DNA of 64,000 nucleotides, taken from positions 3,038,001-3,102,000 of the forward strand of contig CP078104.1 of the NCBI GenBank assembly GCA_019203745.1, in the 5' to 3' direction. The first letter of the stretch is position 1. Each line of letters opens with the position of its first letter. This document shows positions 21,217 through 30,583 of this stretch, one piece after another. The position numbers and the translations under genes are program-made. Below the pieces are notes generated by a model. The model did no database searches, was not told the origin of the DNA, and saw nothing but the letters and a program-made list of their open reading frames with translations. Source of the stretch: Chryseobacterium sp. E1. GTDB taxonomy: Bacteria; Bacteroidota; Bacteroidia; Flavobacteriales; Weeksellaceae.

Positions 21217-22088
21217 TTACTTATTTTCTATGAACCTGATATTGGTGATGATGGTGGCGTAAGATGTGCCTGAAAGATCTTTTATTTCGCATTTGAAAAA
21301 AGAAGGTTCTTTAAAAGTTTTTGATGAGAAACATCAATCCTGTATTCTATTCCTGTAGGCATTGCTTTGGTGGCGTATCCTTCCAGATTATCAACTTCAT
21401 AAGGATCTTTCTGGCCCAGAAAATTGAAAATCTCCCTTAAGGTGCAGTTCATAATAAAAACAGAAGGTACAATAGGATAATTTTCAAAATGCCCTTTACA
21501 CTGGTTGGGAGTGAAGGGGTCTATGAATATGGTGAACTGATGGTCGTTTTCCGTTCTTATCCTGCCTGCAGGAAGTTTATTTTCATAATATTCTACCGGA
21601 ACATCATTGAAGTAATCTTTGTAGAAAAGTTTAAAGGTGTCTTTTAAAATAATGTGATAGTCAAGTTCAAAAGAGTAGAGGGCTTCGCCTGAATGATTGT
21701 CCCGAATCACAAGTGATGATTTACCTTTTCGTTTAGATTCCAGGAAGCTTTCGCAGATAATGGTTGCCGAGTCTGATTTTTTGTAAGAAAGTTGTCTTAC
21801 TCTCACTTTTTCACCCATAAAATAGATTTGCTCTTTCGAGGAGGGATTCAAAAGCCTGTATAGGTTGCAGCTTCCCAATGATGATAAAAGCTGAATCAGT
21901 CTGGAAAAGTTTTCATGATTGAAATTGTATTCTGAGATACTGGTTTCCAGTCTGTTGTTATTGAAAATGATATTTTCAGGGACCGAAATGTAAGGTGCTG
22001 TTTCCCCAAGGTAAGGGATGATGCTTTTTTGATGTCTAGTGTTGTCATGTGAATGAGGGGTTATGGGGTTATTCAATTTATTTTTCAT
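21217..22088 (-). CDS. Hotdog-fold (FabZ/FabA-like dehydratase-type) protein
   Basis: About 289 residues. The C-terminal half has FTPNQCKGHFENYPIVPSVFIMN, which resembles the catalytic HFxGHFPxxPIxPGV region of beta-hydroxyacyl-ACP dehydratases, with the His retained and the usual Gly replaced by Ser. The N-terminal half has beta strands (EKVRVRQLSYKKSDSATII) suggesting a second hotdog unit. A one-base indel near 21310 hides the end, which becomes KCEIKDLSGTSYATIITNIRF. It may act in lipid or polyketide chemistry. Its promoter region is the DnaA-box gap. Confidence 0.6.
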
Positions 22089-22651
22089 TTTGTGGATAAA
22101 TTTTTCATCGTGTTTAATGCAGGTGAAAGTGTTTTTAATTTTACTTAAAATGGTTAATATTTTTATCTATTATTCAATGACTAAAATAAGTATTTTATTT
22201 TTTTATTATTGTTATATGTGTTATTAAATCAATGTTTTGTGGTATTTAATTCTTTGTTAAGTGATATTTTTATTTAATTAATAATCTATTATGATTGAAA
22301 ATATATCATATCTTGTTTTTAATTATCAGCAAAGATTTAGCACTTAAAAATCTGCATAAAAAAGTTATCCACATTATATTTATCCACATTAAAGATTATT
22401 TGTTGAAAATTATTGTGGATACATGTTTTCTATAAAATATTGAATACTAATGTTTTGTTTGCTGTTTTTTATGTTGTGAAAAAGTTATCCACATTTTGTT
22501 GATAATAGAAAAGAGGACATGAAAAACTTATCCACAATTTTTCGGGAAAATAGGTGGTGATCGACGCCAAATTGCGACACAAATAAGCCACTCCTCTGCA
22601 AAATGACTGCAATAAGAAGTGGCAATTGTAATATTCAGATATGTAGGTGGT
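22089..22651. other. AT-rich gap with DnaA-box cluster (oriC candidate)
   Basis: Perfect TTATCCACA boxes occur at 22365-22373, 22380-22388, 22485-22493 and 22528-22536, all on the plus strand. An inverted near-match (TGTGGATAC) lies at 22414-22422. The preceding 22130-22330 is almost pure A/T with T-rich runs, suitable as an unwinding element. No coding frame fills the 563 bases. The cluster is what a bacterial oriC looks like. Against it, dnaA/dnaN are not visible and gene orientation does not switch here, so a DnaA-titration site is possible. Confidence 0.65.
22587..22623. terminator. Weak hairpin after peptidase gene
   Basis: GCCACTCCT at 22587-22595 pairs with AGAAGTGGC at 22615-22623 with one mismatch. 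It lies about 30 bases beyond the stop of the minus-strand peptidase gene. The T tract is poor. Confidence 0.4.
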
Positions 22652-23372
22652 CTACAGAGTTTCTATATACTTTTCGTAACCGCTTTTTTCCAGCACCTCT
22701 CGGGCTGTCATCTGATAAATATTTTTCCAGGAATCCGGGCCGTTTTTTTCTGCATATTTTTCAATAATCCTGAACCCCAGCCAATAGTTTATTGATTTGG
22801 GAGCATCAGGAAATAATGTATGCTTGTCATTTCTCAGCAGAGGATTGTTTCCTGAAGCATCAGAAAAATAAGGTTTCAGTTTTGTAAAAATGTTTTTTCA
22901 TTTTTTATATACCAGTTCCAGTTTTCCTTTGTCATATTTTCCACCGCTTCATGTTTTTCCATTGTACGGTTAAAGAATATATAAGTGAAATAACAGGCGA
23001 AACCTTCATCTATGGTTTGATTCAGTGCGGTTGCTCTGTCAGGATCAGCCTTTCTGAAATGTTCATATACCATGTGGTTGAGTTCATGGGGAAGTCCTTT
23101 TCAAGCGAATAAAGAATGTCAACGTTTTTATTATTAAGCTCCAAAGCAAACTGTTCATCATTACAGCTTCCGAATGAAATTCCGGTGAGAGGGAGAAAGA
23201 TCAGGCTGATTTTAGCCTTAGGCTGATAGGGAACCAGGCTGTTAAACTGTGTAAGGGTTTTCTTAAACAGCTTCCGGGTATCTATATTTAAAAGAATATT
23301 GGCCCTGTCTTCAAGCTGAGGTTTATTTTTTTCATATAGAGTTTTATTCCATCTGATCATCCCTTCAGGTGT
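22652..23372 (-). CDS. Zinc-peptidase-like protein, 5' end lost at RHS junction
   Basis: About 240 residues remain. After frame correction near 23085 the protein reads EKDFPHELNHMVYEHFRKADP, where HELNH is a HExxH-type zinc site, followed by LNQTIDEGFACYF with a plausible third ligand Glu. This is the arrangement of gluzincin-like families (DUF2268/DUF5700-like). A second break lies near 22893. At the 5' side the frame runs into plus-strand RHS sequence near 23361-23375 with no good start, so the gene appears truncated by insertion of the RHS tip. Probably not functional as drawn. Confidence 0.55.
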
Positions 23373-24671
23373 ATTGAAAAGATATGAAAATGAGAATGGG
23401 TCCTATAAGTTTCTTCACAAAGATTATATAGGAAGTGTTCTTGCCATCAGTGATGAAGTCGGGAATAAACTGGAGCAAAGGCATTATGATGCGTGGGGAA
23501 CTTTACCCATCTTAAAATAGGTAATGAAGCTGTTGTAACGGATAAATCAATAATTGCCGGAATGACACTGCTTATAGACAGAGGATACACCAGTCACGAG
23601 CATCTTATGAATGTAGGAATTATTCACATGAATGGGCGACTATATGATCCATTATTGAGAAGGTTTTTAAATGCTGATGAAAATATACAGGAGCCTACCA
23701 ATACTCAAAACTATAATAAGTACGGGTATGTGATGAATAATCCACTGATGTATAATGACCCTAGTGGAGAATATTTGCAATATATCATTGGTGCTATTGT
23801 AGGTGGATATTTAAATGGTGTGGCAGCCAATAACGGTAACTGGAACCCTGTAAAATGGGATTGGCAGAAATCATGGGGTGCAGTTGTAGGAGGAGCAATA
23901 GGCGGAGCAGCTGTGTCCGGAGCATTAGGAAACATTAGCAGTAATGCCGGAGCAATTAAAAATGTTTTACCGGGCCTTGTATCAGGAGGATTGAATTCAG
24001 CATTTAACGGAGGAAACTTCTTAGGGGAGCAATTGGAGGGGTGTCTTATTCTGAGAGTTTATCCTATAATAAAGTAACATCATCAAATCTTTATGAACAG
24101 CTTAGTAGAATATCAGAATATAATGAGGCCAATGCATTTTATGATATTTTATATTATGATTTTCTTTTTAGAAAAGATGGCTCTTCCATACTAAAAGATC
24201 AACTTAGTAAAAATTATCAATTAACCGGATCTCCAGATTTATCGAGTGCAGGATTAGATAAGATGGTAAACATAACACCAGAACTTAAAAGATTATATGA
24301 ATTAGGAGGAAAAAGTGCTAAATTTAATGTCGTGAAAGGGATTCCAACTAGTAGAGCTGGTGGTGTAACATTAGGGAAACATTAGGTTTAATGGTAAATT
24401 TATCTAGAATGGATATATTGAATAACTGGTATTTAGCTTTGACTATTGGTCATGAATTTATACATGTTTATCATAATGTCAAATATAGAAGTGAATGGAT
24501 GCGAACTTATAAAGATACTTCGTCAAATAAATATAAAATCATTTCAGAAATAGAAGCCCATACATGGAGTAAAATGATGGGGATCCTTCTGCTGATGAAA
24601 ACCTAAGATTTTATAGAGAACAAGCAGCAAAATATAAAATATTTAATTATAAACCTATAAATGCTTTTTAA
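23372..24671 (+). CDS. Orphan RHS tip with HExxH metallopeptidase toxin domain, frameshifted
   Basis: The 5' part is the end of an RHS core (GSYKFLHKDYIGSVLAIS, NGRLYDPLLRRFLNADENIQ, YNKYGYVMNNPLMYNDPSGEY). It is followed by a glycine-rich stretch (AVVGGAIGGAAVSGALG) and a C-terminal toxin-like domain with TIGHEFIHVYH (HExxH) and ISEIEAHTW as a possible third ligand. Indels near 23495, 24030, 24380 and 24585 split it; joined, it ends at 24669-24671, sharing one base with the next ATG (TAATG). There is no start codon or signal peptide, so it looks like a displaced toxin cassette. No full-length RHS gene is adjacent. Confidence 0.72.
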
Positions 24672-25334
24672 TGAAAATAATTGTTTTAGTTTTTATATTA
24701 CTAACCAATTTGGTTTTTGCTCAGGATTTAGAAATTAAAATTCCCGATGAAAGAATAGAGCTAACATCAGAAAATAGTAGCAATTTATGCTATAGTATTA
24801 AAAATAATTCAACAAGATATTATAAGGTTTTAGCTGATTCTACAGGTTTTAGCACTGGTCAAAATGAAGCTATTGATGAACCCAACCTCGGCTTATTAAA
24901 CCTCAGAATAATTGATGGAGATAAATTATTAGTTCCTATATCCGGATCTTATGGCTATCAAAAAGAACCAAGAATAATTACCCCTTCAGATCAAGAGTTA
25001 GTACGATTTAAAAAAGATATCAGTTAAATTTAAAACATGATTATGAGTGGCGTACTTTTTATGATATAAATAAAAGAATTATAAATATTCCTCCTAAAGA
25101 AAGTATAGCTTTATGTACTAAAATTAGTCTGCCAATTTATCGCTCTGCGGCAGATGATGGATCATTATACTATGACGTAAAAAATCAAAAAAATATAGCC
25201 TTCAATTATTTTTAAATATTCCAGCAAAAATGCTAAGGAAATATTCTAAAGTTCTAAATGAGGAACCAAAAAAATATAGAATATTTTCAGGAAATATTGT
25301 TTCAAATAAAATTGACGTTATTATAAAAGATTAG
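24671..25334 (+). CDS. Exported putative immunity protein for the HEFIH toxin
   Basis: About 221 residues with a signal peptide (MKIIVLVFILLTNLVFAQ) and a beta-rich body (YSIKNNSTRYYKVLADS, SYGYQKEPRIITPSDQ). It ends GNIVSNKIDVIIKD after correction of A-run indels near 25010 and 25190. Its ATG overlaps the toxin stop, the arrangement of a toxin/immunity pair. The exported location fits protection against a protease acting in the envelope. The family is not recognised, and the immunity role is inferred from position. Confidence 0.6.
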
Positions 25335-25367
25335 AAAACTCACAAATATTTTTAAATATTCCTACAA

Positions 25368-25398
25368 AAAATCCTCATGATTATTTCATGAGGATTTT
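25368..25398. terminator. Bidirectional rho-independent terminator
   Basis: AAAATCCTCATGA at 25368-25380 pairs perfectly with 25386-25398 around the loop TTATT. Flanking A and T runs allow use from both sides, between the immunity gene and the convergent small gene at 25411. Confidence 0.9.
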
Positions 25399-25410
25399 CA
25401 TTAAGATCAA

Positions 25411-25606
25411 TCAAATTTTTTTATGATAAATTAGATACTGGATAAAAATATTTTTGCCACAATGCTGACATTTAAGAGCGGCTATTTCAGTTAAGCTATC
25501 AGGATTACTGTAAGTTTTAAAATCATAATATTCACTTTTCTTGCAATAGTAATTGTTAAATTTTCTTTATAGCATTATCAAAGATTACTTCGAAAAGTTT
25601 TCCCAT
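25411..25606 (-). CDS. Small CxxC protein, frameshifted
   Basis: About 64 residues from the ATG at 25606 (MGKLFEVIFDNAIKK) with one extra A removed near 25562. The rest reads NNYYCKKSEYYDFKTYS and then ALKCQHCGKNIFIQY, ending YHKKI. The CQHC pair with an upstream Cys resembles half of a zinc ribbon. It starts 11 bases from the stop of the DinB-fold gene, so it may be the last gene of that unit. Function unknown. Confidence 0.5.
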
Positions 25607-25616
25607 TCTCCGGGAA

Positions 25617-26117
25617 TTATTGATCTTTATAAATGTTCCAGAAATTAAAATCAGTCATTGGAGCATCGGTAATTCCGATATTTCTTCCCATCGTTACGAT
25701 CTGTCCTCTGTGGTAGGTTCCGTGAAGAATCACATGCTGGATGTATTCATATTTTGAAAAATCACACTGAAACCACTGAGATTCTATCTTTACATTTTTA
25801 GACAAATCTTCCTCAGATAAGTTTTCCACATAATCCGCCAGCTTTTGTGAATTGTTTCTGATCGCATTGAAAACATCCTCTTTACTGCTTACTGCAAGAG
25901 TTTTTTCAAAATCGAAATCGTTGTTTTCGGAAATATGACTCCACCAGTATTCCTGAGTCTGCCAGATGTGGTGCAGCGTTTTCAGAATGGTCGGAAAACT
26001 TGAAATCGTTTCCTGATTCAGTTGTTCATCTGTTTTTCCAGACAGCCAGTCGATATATTTATTGACTACCCAATTGTTGTACTGAACACTTTTGGCGGCT
26101 AATGTTTTTAAGCTCAT
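25617..26117 (-). CDS. DinB family (four-helix, metal-binding) protein
   Basis: A 166-residue protein of the DinB/YfiT-like superfamily, not polymerase IV. It has the typical metal ligands: TLHHIWQTQEYWW (His in helix 2) and HVILHGTYHRGQI (HxxxH in helix 3). The length and helix order fit. Such proteins are metal-dependent hydrolases or thiol transferases of mostly unknown substrate. It lies 31 bases downstream of the isomerase gene. Confidence 0.85.
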   Translation of the reverse strand: MSLKTLAAKSVQYNNWVVNKYIDWLSGKTDEQLNQETISSFPTILKTLHHIWQTQEYWWSHISENNDFDFEKTLAVSSKEDVFNAIRNNSQKLADYVENLSEEDLSKNVKIESQWFQCDFSKYEYIQHVILHGTYHRGQIVTMGRNIGITDAPMTDFNFWNIYKDQ

Positions 26118-26148
26118 GATATTGATATTTTAGGGTGAAATTTTCTGG

Positions 26149-26532
26149 TTATAAACCGAAATGACGGTTCTGATCTTTGTTTTCAGGGTTAATAAGAGCC
26201 TTATTGCTGTAGGTTGCTGCTTCAAATTCACTGATGTTGACAGACAGAAAAGACGTTTCCGGAAGCAATGCTGTAAGTTGGGTACAAATCTGTTTTGAAA
26301 GATGGGCTTTCTGTTCCGTACTGCGGCCTTCCATAATATGACCGAAAACATGCAGAAAGTTTGTCTTCTGATCTCCCAGCCGATAATAAGAATAGGGCTG
26401 TAGTCTTACTTTGATATCATTGACTGCAAATAAACCTGTTGATTCGGCAGATTCATAGACAGCATTCATAATTTCGTCCGGGGTTCTCTGCCGGAGGATG
26501 TCCTGAGAGCATTCTATAATGAAATGAGGCAT
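26149..26532 (-). CDS. 5-carboxymethyl-2-hydroxymuconate isomerase-like (tautomerase family)
   Basis: About 127 residues. Tautomerases use an N-terminal proline as general base, so I chose the internal ATG at 26532 (MPHFIIECSQDIL), which exposes Pro1 after Met removal, over the ATG five codons earlier. The motif FLHVFGHIMEGRSTEQKAHLS matches the CHMI family. No homoprotocatechuate pathway genes are nearby, so the physiological substrate may differ. Confidence 0.78.
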   Translation of the reverse strand: MPHFIIECSQDILRQRTPDEIMNAVYESAESTGLFAVNDIKVRLQPYSYYRLGDQKTNFLHVFGHIMEGRSTEQKAHLSKQICTQLTALLPETSFLSVNISEFEAATYSNKALINPENKDQNRHFGL

Positions 26533-26547
26533 AAATATTATTATCAA

Positions 26548-27322
26548 TTATAACTTTTCAAAATATTTCCCTTTAAACTGATAACGGATCTTTTTGGAGG
26601 TCACCTTCGAATCATCAAGAATTAAAGGAATGCTGATAATTTTATTCTTTTTATCATATTCAATTTTATAATTTCTGATCTCGTTGTTTCTGTTGGAAGA
26701 TGCGGTAAGATCCACCTCATACCGGAGCTGATTTTTAATTCCTGTCTGGGTTTTGATCAATTGTGCGTTATCATTCAGTGTACCGTCGTTTTCAATAGAG
26801 AAGACCTGTACATAGTGAGAACTGAGCCCTGAGCTTAATATAGAAGTACCTTGAGCAAGGTAATATTTTTTATTTTGGGAAATGACATCATTGATCTGAT
26901 AAAAATAGGACTTCGGATCACCTTCCATATCGCTGTCTACAGTTTTAGACTGAACCTTATTTCCTGTTTTGTACTGATAAACATTTTTGAAAAAGTGCAT
27001 GGTTCCACCGGTCCAGGTATCCCAGGAATAAATTCTGAATTTCCGTCTTCTGAGGTAGCAACGGTTAATCCTGCTTTCTCCAGACCCTTGAAATTGTGGC
27101 TGAGCGTCTCGGGATTGGAAGAGGTATACTGAGACAATAGTTTTTCAAATTTTGTATTGGCAGCATAAAGGGAGTCAGAGGATGATTTCTGATCTCTGCC
27201 CTCCGAAGACCAATGCTCAATTTTTTGAAATGCATCATTGAGCTTTTTTCAATAACGGATATATTTTGGCCAAACAAAAACGGAGCTGGTATGAAGAATA
27301 AAATTCCGATTACTTTTTTCAT
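26548..27322 (-). CDS. Exported protein of unknown function, frameshifted
   Basis: About 258 residues in three frames. A signal peptide (MKKVIGILFFIPAPFLFGQ) is followed by a helical region and a beta-rich C-terminus (YFYQINDVISQNKKYYLAQG, YVQVFSIENDGTL, KIISIPLILDDSKVTSKKI). Frame changes lie near 27230 and 27020. It ends 15 bases before the tautomerase gene start. No domain recognised. Confidence 0.6.
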
Positions 27323-27356
27323 TTTTACTGTATTAATAATTTACATAAAAGTTAAT

Positions 27357-27731
27357 TCACTTTCTATATTTCAGCTGAAATACATTTCCTTCCGGATCTG
27401 TTCCGTCACAAAGCCAGAAACCATAGTTTTCAAAAGTTTTGATCTCCTGCATCTGAACTCCTTTTAACAAAAGATCATTTCTCACCGCTTCAATGTCTGT
27501 ATCCGTTTCAAAAACAAGCTTGGTATTGTTGTCAAACTGATATCCACCGGCTATTTTTTCGAGATACTGATCCCCGATTTTGTGAAGCCCGATATGGGCA
27601 GGTCCGGCGTTCATGAGTATCCAGGCAGGATCTTCTTCCACCACAGTAAACTTAAAGTTTTCAACATAGAAATTTTTAAGCAATCCGGTATTCTGTACAT
27701 ACAGGATGATTGTTTCTAACCTTATATTCAT
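27357..27731 (-). CDS. VOC (glyoxalase/dioxygenase fold) family protein
   Basis: A 124-residue single-module VOC protein: MNIRLETIILYVQNTG, then FYVENFKFTVVEEDPAWILMNAG, and the C-terminal DPEGNVFQLKYRK. This is the paired beta-alpha-beta-beta-beta pattern of glyoxalase I and bleomycin-resistance proteins. Its ATG overlaps the stop of the reductase-like gene by four bases (ATGA). Substrate unknown. Confidence 0.82.
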   Translation of the reverse strand: MNIRLETIILYVQNTGLLKNFYVENFKFTVVEEDPAWILMNAGPAHIGLHKIGDQYLEKIAGGYQFDNNTKLVFETDTDIEAVRNDLLLKGVQMQEIKTFENYGFWLCDGTDPEGNVFQLKYRK

Positions 27732-28286
27732 TCCTGAAGTGTATTTTCTGATGGATGATAAATAAGCTGTACAACACCGGATTTAAAGACATTGGTTTTA
27801 ACCAGTTCTAAATTTAACCGCTTTTTCATATCTTCAAAAAGGGGCTTTCCTTTTCCTAATACCACAGGGTGAACGGATATTCTGTAAACATCAATCAGGT
27901 TATTGTCTATAAAAGTTTTGATAAGGCTGGCACCACCATAAAGCCAGATGTCTTTTCCGCCCTGTTTTTTGATTTCCGCTATTTTTTCTATAAGATCGGA
28001 ATGGATGAATGTTGCATTTTCATCTTCCCTATGCTGCGTTGAAAAAACAAATTTATTTTTGAGTGAATGGTGTTCCAGAATTCCTGTTCCCCGGAAGGTG
28101 CATTTTCATCAGGCTGATAATTTCCCCATGCGTCATAGCTTACCCGTCCATAGAAAATGGTGTCAATATCTGAAATAAAGCCGTCAAAATCCATATCATC
28201 ATCCATAATACACCAGTCGATTTCTCCGTTGGGGCCTTCAATAAAGCCATCCAGGGTTGTCGCCAGGTCTAGTATTACTTTTTCAT
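27728..28286 (-). CDS. Dihydrofolate reductase-like (RibD C-terminal) protein, frameshifted
   Basis: About 186 residues. With A-run corrections near 28281 and 28060 it reads VILDLATTLDGFIEGPNGE, then TIFYGRVSYDAWGNY, KFVFST, IKKQGGKDIWLYGGASLI and DVYRISVHPVVLGKGKPLF. This is the DHFR/RibD-type NADPH-dependent reductase pattern seen in YyaP/YwjB-like proteins. It overlaps the VOC gene by four bases and is probably translated together with it. Confidence 0.8.
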
Positions 28287-28409
28287 ATTAATGTCGAGTG
28301 GATTGGTTAATAATTTTTCTAAAGTTATCGGAAAGGTAAGGAAAATTTACTTTTTCCTTATCATGTATCCAGGTTTTATTGAGGTCTGGTTACTCAGGAA
28401 AGTTCCGGT

Positions 28410-29042
28410 TTATTCTTTCTCTGTTAATAATGCGATTTTCATGACCCGCTTGTAGAAATCCTCAAATTCGGTCTTTTGATATTTTGTCCGCATGGCTCTC
28501 AGTACATCTGAAGCATCAAATCCGCACCATTCCCAAAGCATTGTATCAAAATTATATTTGAGCATCTGGATTTCTACTTCTGCCCTTACATTTCGAACCT
28601 GCTCAGCTGATAATCCGAATTTTTCTAAGATCTCCGTTAGTTTTTGATCCGTTTCAACTGTGAATTCCGTGTCTAAGAAAGGTTCTAGGATCCATTCCCA
28701 GATCATGGGACGTTCAACTGTTTTAATGTTATTTCTCCTGGCAAAGTTTTCAAGCTCAGTTTTTTGCTCAGCACTTAAAAACAGAAGCTCGGTTCCAATT
28801 CTACAGGTGGGAGGGTTGGATGTAAAATCAATATCATCAATTTGCTCTGGCAGAAAGGTATTCTGTCTATAGGCAATGGAAGGCTCAAAAGGATAGTTTT
28901 TTATTGTAAGAGAATCATCGGTGAAGGAAAGCTGTCCCAAAGACACAATCAATTCCTGTACTTCAGATTTTGAAGTCCGAAACATGGCCCAGGTATTACC
29001 TGTGTTTTCACCTGTTTTGAAAAACCGTCGGATAAAATTCAT
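28410..29042 (-). CDS. Cytoplasmic protein of unknown function
   Basis: A 210-residue soluble protein without signal or membrane segments. It has a mixed fold, with tryptophan-rich patches (MIWEWILEPFLDTEF, TMLWEWCGFDASDVL). It lies two bases downstream of the DUF1801 gene on the same strand, so co-translation is likely. No family recognised. Confidence 0.6.
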   Translation of the reverse strand: MNFIRRFFKTGENTGNTWAMFRTSKSEVQELIVSLGQLSFTDDSLTIKNYPFEPSIAYRQNTFLPEQIDDIDFTSNPPTCRIGTELLFLSAEQKTELENFARRNNIKTVERPMIWEWILEPFLDTEFTVETDQKLTEILEKFGLSAEQVRNVRAEVEIQMLKYNFDTMLWEWCGFDASDVLRAMRTKYQKTEFEDFYKRVMKIALLTEKE

Positions 29043-29044
29043 TT

Positions 29045-29464
29045 TTATGGTTTACGATCCAGTTGCAGCGCCGTTTTAAGAACTTCAATATTAATATCTT
29101 TAAGTGTTTTAAATTTAATACAATATCCGGTTATTTTGGCTTTACCTATTTTTTCGCCATACAGTCTGGATAAATAGGTTTTATCATCAATGCCTAAAAT
29201 ATAAACAGAGATTCCTGTTGTATTGGCACTCATTCCGACCTGATAAAATTCTTTCGTGCTTCCATCGGCATAAGTAATGGTGTGATGTCCATAGCCAATA
29301 TTCGGATTGGAAACCACTTTCCCTTCACTGTCTTTACCATCCAGAAACCATAGCCTGCATTCCGGCATGAGGTCCATGATGAGATGATGAAGATCCTGCA
29401 TGTCCCTGCGCTTGGAGTCAGATTGGCTGGCAATATATTCTTCTATTTGGTCCTGAATGATCAT
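29045..29464 (-). CDS. DUF1801 domain protein
   Basis: A 139-residue protein of the DUF1801 (YdhG-like) fold: QIEEYIASQSDSKRRDMQDL at the start, MPECRLWFLDGKDSEGKV, PNIGYGHHTITYADG and GKAKITGYCIKFKTL in the core, which matches the family order. Function unknown. It is the upstream partner of the 28410-29042 gene. Confidence 0.75.
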   Translation of the reverse strand: MIIQDQIEEYIASQSDSKRRDMQDLHHLIMDLMPECRLWFLDGKDSEGKVVSNPNIGYGHHTITYADGSTKEFYQVGMSANTTGISVYILGIDDKTYLSRLYGEKIGKAKITGYCIKFKTLKDINIEVLKTALQLDRKP

Positions 29465-29499
29465 AGGCTATATTTCTTTTTGCATTTTTCCAGTAATGA

Positions 29500-29521
29500 A
29501 GCAGGAAAATATTTTCCTGCT
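29500..29521. other. 22-bp perfect palindrome
   Basis: AGCAGGAAAAT is followed directly by its reverse complement at 29500-29521. It lies between the hydrolase stop (29559) and the DUF1801 gene. It may act as a weak terminator, but no T tract follows. Confidence 0.4.
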
Positions 29522-29558
29522 CAGACTGAATAATTGGCAGAATCTAATTCTTCATAAT

Positions 29559-30460
29559 CTAGCGGTCCGTTTTATGGATGAAATCGGAAATAGCTTTTAC
29601 AAATTTGGTATTTTCTTCATAATAGAGAATATGACCGCCATTGATTTCCACAACCTGCTGATCAGGAAATGAAAAAGAGGTAAAATGTTTCTCTCCGATA
29701 GAGTGGTCTCTTGTTCCTGTAATGATCAGTGTAGGAATTTTTATAGATGAGGTCACAGGGGTGTAATCCTTCCAGTATTCCTGTATGGCAAACGCTTTTT
29801 GGCAAATTCAAAAGTGCTTGGGTTTTTATGGTCGATTTTATTCAGGAGCTCTATATTTTCTTTGCGGTCAGAGAGCATTTTATAATCCAACCCTCTTTTT
29901 ACCAGTTCATTTTTTGCTTTCATAAAATCAGCCAGTAATGTGGAATCTTCAGCTTTAAAATCTGTTTTCATCAGGCTGTTCATATAGTTGATCTGCTGCT
30001 GAAGCGAGTATTTCATATTCAGTGTACAGTTGGCCAGGATGATTCCTTTTACATGATCAGGATATTTCAGAGCATAATGCGTTGCCAGAATCCCACCGAA
30101 CGAATGGGCTAGAAGATAAACTTTTTCTGTACCATGCTGCTTTCTGATCTCTTCAATATCTTCAATCATTCTGTCTAGTGAATAATTCCCTTCCGGAGAA
30201 TTTCCGGAGTATCCGCTTCCTCTCTGGTCATAATATACCATAGTAAGATTAGATTCCAGCTTATTTCCGCCCAGGTTTTCAAATGACTGGCTCCAGGCAC
30301 CCGGGCCGCCATGAATAAAAATACATACAGGTCCCTTTCCTGATTTTTTAACATGCAGTTTTACCTGATCGCCGGTCAGCAGAGAATGATCTTTCTTTTC
30401 CTGAGCGTTTACGTTGAAGAGAAATAGAAAAAGGAAAATGATTTTTAAAAGTCTGGTCAT
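29559..30460 (-). CDS. Exported alpha/beta hydrolase (proline iminopeptidase-like), frameshifted
   Basis: About 300 residues with a signal peptide ending FNVNA-Q. It has FIHGGPGAWS (the HGGPG oxyanion motif of prolyl aminopeptidases), YYDQRGSGYSG, nucleophile LAHSFGG (Ser near residue 123), TLIITGTRDHSIG (Asp region) and the C-terminal His in INGGHILYYE. A break near 29795 in the FAKK region separates the last 65 residues. Probably a periplasmic peptidase or esterase. Confidence 0.8.
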
Positions 30461-30583
30461 TATATTAAAGTTGTATCAAAAGAAATATTGAATTGTAATC
30501 CCTCAAAGATAATGAATAATTAGCAGTGAAACGGGAGTTGAACGTGTTTTCACTTGCCTGTCACGTCTCCTGTCAGTCAGTTA

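Noticed and set aside
22365..22536. Calling the DnaA boxes a proven origin
   Set aside because: No dnaA/dnaN neighbours and no strand-polarity switch are visible; GC skew could not be computed, so it remains a candidate.
29500..29521. 22-base palindrome as an operator or recombination site
   Set aside because: It is AT-rich in the centre, single-copy here and without an associated gene; kept only as a palindrome.
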